This document shows, one piece after another, positions 1 through 6,414 of a DNA stretch of 50,746 bases. The position numbers and the translations under genes are program-made. The notes below the pieces were generated by a model that worked only from the letters and a program-made list of their open reading frames with translations, was not told where the DNA came from and did no database searches. The stretch covers positions 1-50,746 of the forward strand of contig JAJQEJ010000073.1 in NCBI GenBank assembly GCA_021201735.1. The letters are read 5' to 3'. The stretch comes from Oscillospiraceae bacterium. Lineage in GTDB: Bacteria > Bacillota > Clostridia > Oscillospirales > Oscillospiraceae. Position 1 is the first letter of the stretch. The number at the start of each line of letters is the position of its first letter.

Positions 1-3
1 GTT

Positions 4-39
4 GCGGGCACCGCTGCATGATGCAGTGATGCCCGCTTT
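4..39 (+). terminator. Hairpin followed by short T run
   Basis: GCGGGCA and TGCCCGC pair around an inner CTGCAT/ATGCAG stem, and TTTGTCTT follows. It looks like the end of a plus-strand transcription unit that enters from the left of the window. The T run is short, so termination may be partial; a second hairpin lies just downstream. Confidence 0.45.
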
Positions 40-51
40 GTCTTCGGTCTG

Positions 52-87
52 ACGGGTATACCGCCAAATGGCGGTATACCCGTTTTG
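52..87 (+). terminator. Intrinsic terminator with 14-bp perfect stem
   Basis: ACGGGTATACCGCC and GGCGGTATACCCGT form a perfect 14-bp stem with an AAAT loop, followed by TTTGTC on the plus strand. It sits between whatever ends left of the window and the convergent FMN-binding gene. The reverse strand lacks a T run after the hairpin, so it serves the plus direction best. Confidence 0.6.
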
Positions 88-115
88 TCATGCTGCAAAT
101 GTCTTGCTCAGGTGA

Positions 116-538
116 TTACGCGTGATTGCCAGCCAAAGCGTTTTCTACCGCCTTACGGATTACCTTGCTGGAATAGGTGGCAGACGATATTGCATCAACA
201 TTAGTCCGCTGTTCTTCAACCATGTGTTCCACAATTATTTCTGCTGCCCCTCCCTGCTCATGGCGATGCTCCAGTAAGTTGATATAGATCAGCGTTCCGT
301 CTTCTATACCGACTTCTACTTTGGCAAATATGACACCTGAATCATATTCGCCAGTGTATACACCATCAGCGACCAAAGCCAAATCAATATGCTCAAAAAC
401 CAGCGCATCTACTTTATCTTTATAAGAACCGTACTTGTTGGTCAGTGAATACGCGACGACTGCGCCAATGACCAGAACAAGTAGAAGGGCAATCACAACA
501 ATACCCGGTTTTTTGTTGGCTTTTCCGCTACGAAACAT
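116..538 (-). CDS. FMN-binding domain membrane protein
   Basis: A 140-residue protein with a short basic N-terminus, one membrane segment (about residues 12-31) and an extracytoplasmic FMN_bind domain. The C-terminal motif DAISSATYSS (115-124) matches the family signature in which a Thr carries covalent flavin in RnfG/NqrC-type proteins; here the usual SGAT reads SSAT, with Thr121 as the candidate. Such small single-domain proteins usually take part in extracytoplasmic electron transfer. GGAGGG lies just upstream of the ATG. It is 87 bp downstream of the tetR gene on the same strand, so it is probably co-transcribed and under that regulator. The electron donor and acceptor cannot be told from the sequence. 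Confidence 0.8.
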   Translation of the reverse strand: MFRSGKANKKPGIVVIALLLVLVIGAVVAYSLTNKYGSYKDKVDALVFEHIDLALVADGVYTGEYDSGVIFAKVEVGIEDGTLIYINLLEHRHEQGGAAEIIVEHMVEEQRTNVDAISSATYSSKVIRKAVENALAGNHA

Positions 539-625
539 GTACAGCCCTCCTGCGTTTATTTTTGATGAAATCGCCTGTATTTCGACTGCTTATCGTTCCA
601 GCCGATACAACATGTTCGCCCTTTT

Positions 626-1291
626 TCATCCCCGCGCTTTGCCCGCCTGAGTTCCATCTCCAATCCCCTTTGCAATAGAACGAAACATCATTTGAAATCC
701 AAATTGCAGGAAGTCCTCTTTGCGCATACCCATTCGTTGAAAAATATAATCTTGTTTTTGGATTGCAAAGGATACAATGCCCGATAATGCTGCCCAATGC
801 ACGGAACCCGTGGGGAGAGAGGGAAAATCAGCATCAAAAAATCCCTGCTCAATTCCACGCTTTACCAAAATCTCAACATCATCATTCAGCGCTTCACCCA
901 TTTGAAAGATGTCATTGAGTATTAAAGTTTCCTTCCGGCTTTGTGTGTCGGAAGCAATTGTCTCTAACATGCTGTGGAAATACAAAGGTTTTTCTTCACA
1001 AAACTTAGCAAGCTCATTACAAATATCCAAATATGTTGTGCGTGTATCCGCTTCCTTTTTGAGTGTGTTCTGTAAACGCGCATGTAACAGCTTCATACCA
1101 TCTAAAACAATATAATAAAATATTTCATCCTTGCTTTTGAAGTAAGTATAGATTGTGGCTTTGCTATAATGCGCTTCACGCGCAATATCATCCATTGTCG
1201 TTTTGTCTATGCCGCGTCCTGAAAATAGTGTATCTGCGGCAGCTGCTATACTTTCCTTATGGAATATTTCAAGTGCGTCTTTTTTTGGCAT
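626..1291 (-). CDS. TetR/AcrR-family transcriptional regulator
   Basis: A 221-residue protein with a typical TetR N-terminal helix-turn-helix at about residues 28-58 (IDKTTMDDIAREAHYSKATI, then YTYFKSKDEIF). A divergent all-helical ligand and dimerisation domain follows. It should act as a ligand-released repressor. A perfect 10-bp inverted repeat in its own promoter suggests autorepression, and the FMN-binding protein gene directly downstream is the likely co-regulated target. The ligand is unknown. Length and domain order are normal for the family. Confidence 0.9.
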   Translation of the reverse strand: MPKKDALEIFHKESIAAAADTLFSGRGIDKTTMDDIAREAHYSKATIYTYFKSKDEIFYYIVLDGMKLLHARLQNTLKKEADTRTTYLDICNELAKFCEEKPLYFHSMLETIASDTQSRKETLILNDIFQMGEALNDDVEILVKRGIEQGFFDADFPSLPTGSVHWAALSGIVSFAIQKQDYIFQRMGMRKEDFLQFGFQMMFRSIAKGIGDGTQAGKARG

Positions 1292-1326
1292 TGCAAAAAA
1301 CCTCTGAATTCGTAAATCATACTGAT

Positions 1327-1356
1327 AGTTTAGTTTGTGATATTACAATATCACAA
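1327..1356 (-). promoter_or_regulatory. Promoter of the tetR-FMN_bind unit
   Basis: Read on the minus strand, TTGTGA and TAAACT are spaced 18 bp, and the second box lies about 36 bp before the tetR start. The -10 is imperfect. Nearly all of the spacer and the -35 box are covered by the palindrome described separately. Confidence 0.5.
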
Positions 1357-1357
1357 A
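1334..1357. promoter_or_regulatory. Putative TetR operator palindrome
   Basis: TTTGTGATAT, a TACA spacer and ATATCACAAA form a perfect 10+10 inverted repeat, the size expected for a TetR dimer site. It overlaps the -35 box and spacer of the promoter in front of the tetR gene, a classic position for autorepression. Confidence 0.7.
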
Positions 1358-1379
1358 TGCGCGAGGCTGTCAATACAGC

Positions 1380-1419
1380 AAAAAGACGCTGTGACCAATC
1401 AAGGTCATGGCGTCTTTTT
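1380..1419 (-). terminator. Terminator after the metallophosphoesterase gene
   Basis: AAAAAGACGC pairs with GCGTCTTTTT, extended inward by two wobble pairs and TGACC/GGTCA to a 17-bp stem with a 6-nt loop. The A and T runs on both sides make it potentially bidirectional. It lies 18 bp beyond the stop of the phosphoesterase gene and shields the tetR promoter from readthrough. Confidence 0.8.
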
Positions 1420-1436
1420 GTAAGAAGTTGCCTGCA

Positions 1437-2543
1437 CTAGTGCTCGGAGAGCCGCCCGAAATACCAGCCGGTGACGCCGCCCTTTTTGATAAGGGTTGCC
1501 CTGCTGGTATGGGCGACGACCGAGACGATATCGCCCGGTTCAATGGGCAGGCGGTAGTCTGTGGAGTCCTCGCACTTGACGGTGCCGTCCATGCGATAGA
1601 GGTAGCTGTTGAGGATTTTGAGCTGGTAGCCGCTCGCGTCATGGCGGCAGAGGGACACCTCATCCCCTTGCTCCAGAACCGTGACGTTGTGCTCCCCCCA
1701 GCGGATGTTGATGGAGTGTTCACTCGCCTGCTGGGCATCGAGCGCCACGGCAGTGGGGAGGCCGTCGTAAGCGATCACGGAAAAATCTTCGTTTTGGCCG
1801 TCCGGGATCACGAGGGCGTTGAGCTGGCCGTCCAGCTTCAGTACACACCCGCCGTCAATGCTGATGATATGGGCGTCACGGTCGACGATGGGGTTTGCGG
1901 ACGGAATCTCGCGATTATAGAGCGTAACCGGCCAGTGGCCGACGATGCACCAACGGCGAAAGACGTGCCCCTGACCGCGAAAATTGTCATATTTCATACA
2001 ATGCCACGCGTCCAGCTCCTCCAAGTGGTCTTCACGCGGCACCCCGCCGTGGACAAAGAGAAATTTGTCGGAGAGCAGGATGGTGGGCATTTCCCGCAGA
2101 AAAGAGAGCTCATCGGCGTACTGCGAGACAATCAGTGCCCGCAGAGCGGGGAAATCCTCCGCCTCCGTGGGGGACATACCGGCAGCGCGCGCCATCTGCA
2201 GCAGGATGCTGCGTTCGCCCCAGTGGCGCAGAAAGTGGCGGTAAACCGATTCGTGTTTGGGGGCAGTATCCTCGGTGAACTGCCAGACGAGGTTATCGCA
2301 GTTTCCGGCGATATTGAATACAGTGTGTGTCTTCGAAAGCGCCATGACATAGCGCAGGGTCGCCAGACTGTCGGGGCCTTTTTCGATGAGATCACCCAGG
2401 AGAATCAAAATATCATTTTTCGAAAAGTTCGCCTTTTTTAATACGCCCTGTAGAAACGCCAAATGGCCATGCACATCGCTAATGACTAAAATACGGCGGC
2501 CTGCAGGGAAGGAGACCCTGCGAACCACTGCTTTCTGATGCAT
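1437..2543 (-). CDS. Metallophosphoesterase
   Basis: A 368-residue calcineurin-like phosphoesterase. The metal-binding motifs appear in order: SDVHGH (about 22-27), GDLIEKGPDS (50-59), GNCDN (80-84), then FVHGG and VGHWPV further on. GDLIEKGPDS resembles PPP/ApaH-type enzymes, whereas GNCD in place of GNHD/E occurs in YfcE-type phosphodiesterases. About 100 residues beyond the catalytic core form a separate C-terminal domain of unknown role. The likely substrate is a phosphomonoester or phosphodiester, but it cannot be specified. AAGGAC lies 9 bp before the ATG. The gene appears to be monocistronic, closed by the hairpin downstream. Confidence 0.85.
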   Translation of the reverse strand: MHQKAVVRRVSFPAGRRILVISDVHGHLAFLQGVLKKANFSKNDILILLGDLIEKGPDSLATLRYVMALSKTHTVFNIAGNCDNLVWQFTEDTAPKHESVYRHFLRHWGERSILLQMARAAGMSPTEAEDFPALRALIVSQYADELSFLREMPTILLSDKFLFVHGGVPREDHLEELDAWHCMKYDNFRGQGHVFRRWCIVGHWPVTLYNREIPSANPIVDRDAHIISIDGGCVLKLDGQLNALVIPDGQNEDFSVIAYDGLPTAVALDAQQASEHSINIRWGEHNVTVLEQGDEVSLCRHDASGYQLKILNSYLYRMDGTVKCEDSTDYRLPIEPGDIVSVVAHTSRATLIKKGGVTGWYFGRLSEH

Positions 2544-2611
2544 CTTGTCACGTCCTTAATCTCTATGGTTCAAAATGATTCTACCACAGTTTTATCCTGT
2601 TTGCAGTAACT

Positions 2612-3619
2612 TTATTCTCCCGCCATCGGTTCGATGGTGACGTCGGTATAGTACCAGTGGATAATGTCCTCCCATGTCTTTCCCTGCGCGGCAAGGGTGT
2701 TTGCACCGTACTGGCTCATGCCGACCCCGTGTCCGTAGCCGGTGACGGAAAAGGTGATTTCCTGCGCCGTCGCCGTGACGGTAAAGAAGGTGGAGCGCAG
2801 GGAAAAGAGGCTGCGCAGTACGCTGCCGCGCACATTGACGCCGCCGACGGTTATGGAGGCGACGCCGCCCGCAGAATTCAGGGTGGGTTCGGCAAACCAT
2901 GTGTCGGGACTGCCGTCCAGCGCCGCATCGGGATATTCCGCCAAAAAGCGGGTTTTGAATTCTTCCGGCGTGACGGAGACACTGCTGTGGTAGTTGGGCA
3001 CCTCATCCCCTTCCGGTGTGTCAACGCTGACGAGATAAGGAACGTCGTTGCCCCACACCTCAACCGCGTCAACCGTCTTTCCCGCGGAGGAGGAGTGAAA
3101 CAGCGCCTGAATGGGCTGCCCATTGTAGTATATGACCATCCCGTCCGTATCGGCCACGGCGGTGGCGATTTTCAGGGTGTTCTCTTCCGCGTTCGCGCCC
3201 CAGTTCGTACTGGCCTGCGTGGGGTCAATATACGCCTGACAGCAGTTGACGTCGGTGCAGATATCCGCGTCGGGATGGTTTTCGGTGGTATGTCCCATTT
3301 TTGCCAATGTGTAAGTACGCGCGGCGACCACCTGTGCCTTTAATGCCTCCGGCTCGAAGGAGGCGGGCATTTCCGCCGCAACCACACGCCAGAGGTATTT
3401 ATCGAGAGAGAGGGCGGCCACCGTGCCGTCCTCCATTTTTACATTGACACTGACCGCACTGTCCGATGCGGCGACAGGGAGGGTGAGCACCGTTTTGTCG
3501 AGGGGGAGCGTGCCGTCGGCACTGTCATCCACACTGTCCGGGTCGGCGCGGATGATCAGAAGGGGGATCAGAAAGAGCAGGAGGAGCAGCACGCAGGCTG
3601 CTGCAATTACTTTTTTCAT
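2612..3619 (-). CDS. spoIID: SpoIID-domain sporulation protein (stage II sporulation protein D)
   Basis: A 335-residue protein with a signal anchor (about residues 2-23) and a SpoIID domain. The segment VVAAEMPASFEPEALKAQ carries the catalytic-type Glu (E83), and CTDVNCCQAY (121-130) and GYGHGVGMSQYG are family signatures. SpoIID is a lytic transglycosylase that degrades peptidoglycan during forespore engulfment. The start was placed at the ATG giving MKKVIAAA because AAAGGA precedes it; an upstream in-frame ATG would add 68 residues unlike any signal peptide. It stands apart from spoIIQ or spoIIIA genes, so it could be a SpoIID-like paralogue instead of the engulfment enzyme. Confidence 0.88.
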   Translation of the reverse strand: MKKVIAAACVLLLLLFLIPLLIIRADPDSVDDSADGTLPLDKTVLTLPVAASDSAVSVNVKMEDGTVAALSLDKYLWRVVAAEMPASFEPEALKAQVVAARTYTLAKMGHTTENHPDADICTDVNCCQAYIDPTQASTNWGANAEENTLKIATAVADTDGMVIYYNGQPIQALFHSSSAGKTVDAVEVWGNDVPYLVSVDTPEGDEVPNYHSSVSVTPEEFKTRFLAEYPDAALDGSPDTWFAEPTLNSAGGVASITVGGVNVRGSVLRSLFSLRSTFFTVTATAQEITFSVTGYGHGVGMSQYGANTLAAQGKTWEDIIHWYYTDVTIEPMAGE

Positions 3620-3696
3620 GTGGCGGGAATTCCTTTCTCTTACGGTGAGGAAACGGGGAACCGGTTGCAGGGATTCGCGTTTATAGGCTTTGTCAG

Positions 3697-3725
3697 TTGA
3701 CCGCATGGGGGAGAAGCGATATAAT
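3697..3725 (+). promoter_or_regulatory. Sigma-A promoter of the citrate synthase gene
   Basis: TTGACC and a perfect TATAAT are separated by 17 bp. Initiation about 7 bp later leaves a leader of roughly 27 nt before the start codon. It lies between divergent spoIID and the citrate synthase gene. Confidence 0.85.
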
Positions 3726-3758
3726 GAAAGCCAAAAAAGGGAAAAGGAGTGCCGGAAT

Positions 3759-5126
3759 ATGCAAAACGGAACAAGAGGTGGATCTACCGGCTTTATAGAC
3801 AATCTATGCGAGGAATACCGCAAGAATAACCAGATTGACAGCGGCTATTATGAAAAGTGGGACGTGAAGCGCGGCCTGCGCAATGCCGACGGCAGCGGCG
3901 TGATGGCAGGCGTAACCCGAATCGGGAATGTGTTCGGGTATTATATGCAGGATGGGGAACGGGTGAGCGCGCCGGGCCGGCTGATTTACCGGGGCATCAA
4001 TGTGGAGGATCTGATTGACGGCTTTTCGGGTGAGCACCGGTTCGGGTTTGAAGAGACCGCATACCTGCTGCTCTTGGGCGATTTGCCCACACGCGGGCAG
4101 CTCACCGAGTTTGAGCAGCTGCTCGCGCGCAGCCACACGCTGCCCCCGATGTTCACCGAGGACATGATTCTCAAGGCACCCAGCCCCGATGTCATGAATA
4201 AGCTTGGACGCTCTGTGCTCGCGCTCTACTCCTATGACGAAGGGGCAGAGGAGCGCACGCTGGCAAACGAATTGCAGCAGGCGATCCGGCTCATTGCCCA
4301 GGTTCCTGTTATTGTAGCACATGCCTTTGCTGTGAAGCAACACTATTATGATAATGAAAGCCTCTATCTGCACCGCCCGCAGGAGGGCTTGTCGGTAGCG
4401 GAGAACTTTCTCTACTCCGTGCGGCATGACCGCAAGTTTACGCCGGAGGAGGCACGGCTGCTTGATTTGTGCCTGGTGCTCCATGCGGAACACGGCGGGG
4501 GCAACAACTCGGCGTTTGCCTGCCGTGTCCTGTCCTCCTCGGGTACGGATATTTATGCCGCCATCTCGGCGGCAATCGGCTCGCTCAAAGGGCCGCGCCA
4601 CGGCGGCGCAAATAAAAAGGTGATGGAGATGTTCGCTGCGCTGGAAGACGGCGTAGGGGACTGGAAGGATGAGGACGCGGTGCGCGCCTTTCTGACCAAA
4701 ATTCTGAACAAGCAGGCGGGCGACGGCTCCGGTCTGATCTACGGTATGGGGCACGCCATCTATACTCTCTCCGACCCGCGCGCCGTGGTTCTCAAGCGGT
4801 TTGCAAGGGAGCTTGCCGCGCAGAAGGGCATGCTGGAGGAGTTTACGCTCTTTGAAACGGTGGAACGGCTTGCCCCGGAAGTGATGGCTACGGAGCGCGG
4901 GGAGAAAAAAGTGCTCTGCGCCAACGTCGATATGTATTCCGGGCTTGTCTATAAAATGATCGGGATCCCGCAGGAGCTGTATACCCCCCTCTTCGCCGTC
5001 GCCCGTATGGTGGGCTGGTGCGCCCATCGGCTGGAGGAGGTCTTCGGTGCCGGGAACCGGATCATCCGCCCTGCCTATAAGGCGGTTGCGCCGGTGCGCC
5101 CGTTTGTGCCGCTGGCACAGCGGTGA
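3759..5126 (+). CDS. Citrate/2-methylcitrate synthase
   Basis: A 455-residue enzyme that condenses acetyl-CoA with oxaloacetate to form citrate. The catalytic residues are visible: His in GPRHGGANKK, His in GMGHAIYTLSDPRA and Asp in CANVDMYSG. The ATG giving MQNGTRGG was chosen because AAAAGGAG lies 9 bp upstream and the promoter's predicted start would exclude the earlier in-frame ATG. The gene has its own promoter and is closed by a strong bidirectional hairpin, so it appears to be transcribed alone. No aconitase or isocitrate dehydrogenase gene is adjacent. In anaerobic Clostridia the enzyme normally feeds glutamate synthesis; methylcitrate activity cannot be excluded from sequence. Confidence 0.92.
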   Translation: MQNGTRGGSTGFIDNLCEEYRKNNQIDSGYYEKWDVKRGLRNADGSGVMAGVTRIGNVFGYYMQDGERVSAPGRLIYRGINVEDLIDGFSGEHRFGFEETAYLLLLGDLPTRGQLTEFEQLLARSHTLPPMFTEDMILKAPSPDVMNKLGRSVLALYSYDEGAEERTLANELQQAIRLIAQVPVIVAHAFAVKQHYYDNESLYLHRPQEGLSVAENFLYSVRHDRKFTPEEARLLDLCLVLHAEHGGGNNSAFACRVLSSSGTDIYAAISAAIGSLKGPRHGGANKKVMEMFAALEDGVGDWKDEDAVRAFLTKILNKQAGDGSGLIYGMGHAIYTLSDPRAVVLKRFARELAAQKGMLEEFTLFETVERLAPEVMATERGEKKVLCANVDMYSGLVYKMIGIPQELYTPLFAVARMVGWCAHRLEEVFGAGNRIIRPAYKAVAPVRPFVPLAQR

Positions 5127-5153
5127 GCGGACCCTCCGCTGAGTGTAAGGCAC

Positions 5154-5196
5154 AAAAGCCCCGCAGTTTTCCGGTTGAGAAAACTGCGGGGCTTTT
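5154..5196. terminator. Bidirectional terminator between convergent genes
   Basis: AAAAGCCCCGCAGTTTTC pairs perfectly with its complement (18 bp, 7-nt loop), with T or A runs at both ends. It terminates citrate synthase from the left and the dehydrogenase/ATPase unit from the right. The TAA stop of the dehydrogenase lies inside the right-hand arm. Confidence 0.93.
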
Positions 5197-6394
5197 AATG
5201 CGCCATCACGCAGGTGATTTTGCACTCTGTGCGGTCGGTGCGCAGGCGGACGATATGCTCCGGCACCTCATCGAGGGTAATCTGCTTTGTGATCAGGGGG
5301 AGCATATCCATCCCGCTTGCCATGCTGGCGATGACATGGGGGAAGGTGCCGCTGCCGGAGTGGCCCTGCGCGCCGACGATGCGCGCGCCGCGCACCTGTA
5401 GCACCTCGCCGGTGACCGGCATGGTGGCATCCGCGCGGGCGACGACCACAACGGTGCTGTCGATTACCCGGCCCTCCCAGATGGTGTTTTCGATGGTGGG
5501 ATAGATCAGGTCGGGGAGGCCCGTCGCCTCCAGATAGAGCTTTGCGCCCATGCCGCCGGTCAGCTCCAGCACGCGGGCGGTGAAGTTTTCTTTTTGCGGA
5601 TTGATTACCGCGTCCGCGCCGAGCTTGCGGCCGATTTCCGCGCGGGAATCCTGCGGCTCGGACAAGATGACGCGGGCGGCACCCTGCCGCTTTAAGATGG
5701 CGACCGCGGCGAGGCCAACCGGCCCGCCACCGCAGATGACCACGTGGTCCCCCGGCTTCACGCCGCCGCCGCGCTGGATGACGGCGTTGTACGCCACGCT
5801 CGTCGGCTCTACGAGGCTGCCCGCCAGAAAGATATCCCGTTCGTCCGCATAGGCCTTGCGCAGTGGATCCAAACTCCACAGGAGCTTCGCGGGGAGCAGG
5901 ATATACTCGGCAAACGCGCCGTTTACGTTAAAGCCGATTTCGTTGAGACGTTCACAGTGGTTGGGATAGCCGTCCGCGCAGGGGCGGCAGGCACCGCACC
6001 AGAACATCTCCTCCGTGCAGACGAGTTCTCCGCCCTGAAAGGGGAGGCCGGTCTCCTTGCTCAGGGCGTTTGGCCCCGCATTGACCACAACGCCCGAAAG
6101 CTCGTGGCCCAGTATGGTGGGGAAACCCGTGAGGCCGGGGTAGTATATGTACCCCTCCGGGTCGGGCTGCGCCATGTGCACATCGCTGCCGCAGATGCCG
6201 CAGGCGCGCACCTGCACCAGAACCTGCCCCTCTCCCGGCTCCGGAATCGGGTAGTCCTCCATGCTAAGGCGCGGATTGCGCCAGACTCGGCTGCCGAGAT
6301 AGGTCTGCCGTTCTTCCACGTCCTTTGCGCCGAGGGTGAAACCGTCTCTGGGTGCCCATTCGGCGCGCAGGGTGACGCCGCGCATGGTATTCAT
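5195..6394 (-). CDS. Zn-dependent dehydrogenase, scyllo-inosose 3-dehydrogenase type
   Basis: A 399-residue medium-chain dehydrogenase. It shows the catalytic zinc motif GICGSDVH, then GHELSG, four structural-zinc cysteines spaced C-x2-C-x2-C-x7-C (CGACRPCADGYPNHC) and a Rossmann GGGPVGLAAV. The long N-terminus (LGSRVWRNP) and blocks such as AQPDPEGYIYYPGLTGFP and GSLVEPTSVAYNAV closely resemble Thermotoga TM0412, which oxidises scyllo-inosose at C3 in an inositol pathway; this comparison is from memory. No other inositol genes are nearby, so the substrate is provisional. AAAGGAAG precedes the ATG. It lies 20 bp downstream of the P-type ATPase gene and is probably co-transcribed with it. Confidence 0.8.
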   Translation of the reverse strand: MNTMRGVTLRAEWAPRDGFTLGAKDVEERQTYLGSRVWRNPRLSMEDYPIPEPGEGQVLVQVRACGICGSDVHMAQPDPEGYIYYPGLTGFPTILGHELSGVVVNAGPNALSKETGLPFQGGELVCTEEMFWCGACRPCADGYPNHCERLNEIGFNVNGAFAEYILLPAKLLWSLDPLRKAYADERDIFLAGSLVEPTSVAYNAVIQRGGGVKPGDHVVICGGGPVGLAAVAILKRQGAARVILSEPQDSRAEIGRKLGADAVINPQKENFTARVLELTGGMGAKLYLEATGLPDLIYPTIENTIWEGRVIDSTVVVVARADATMPVTGEVLQVRGARIVGAQGHSGSGTFPHVIASMASGMDMLPLITKQITLDEVPEHIVRLRTDRTECKITCVMAH

Positions 6395-6414
6395 AATACA
6401 TCTTCCTTTCGCAA

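Noticed and set aside
2297..2305. GNCD in place of GNHD/E in the phosphoesterase, considered as a damaged active site
   Set aside because: GNCD is the normal form in YfcE-type phosphodiesterases, so the enzyme is probably active.
1407..2441. Long plus-strand frame opposite the metallophosphoesterase gene
   Set aside because: No recognisable protein family, no good ribosome binding site, and the opposite strand encodes clear phosphoesterase motifs. High GC content produces such antisense frames.
3804..5225. 473-codon minus-strand frame opposite citrate synthase
   Set aside because: The translation is low-complexity and His/Arg-rich, without family motifs; the plus strand has all catalytic citrate synthase residues and a perfect promoter.
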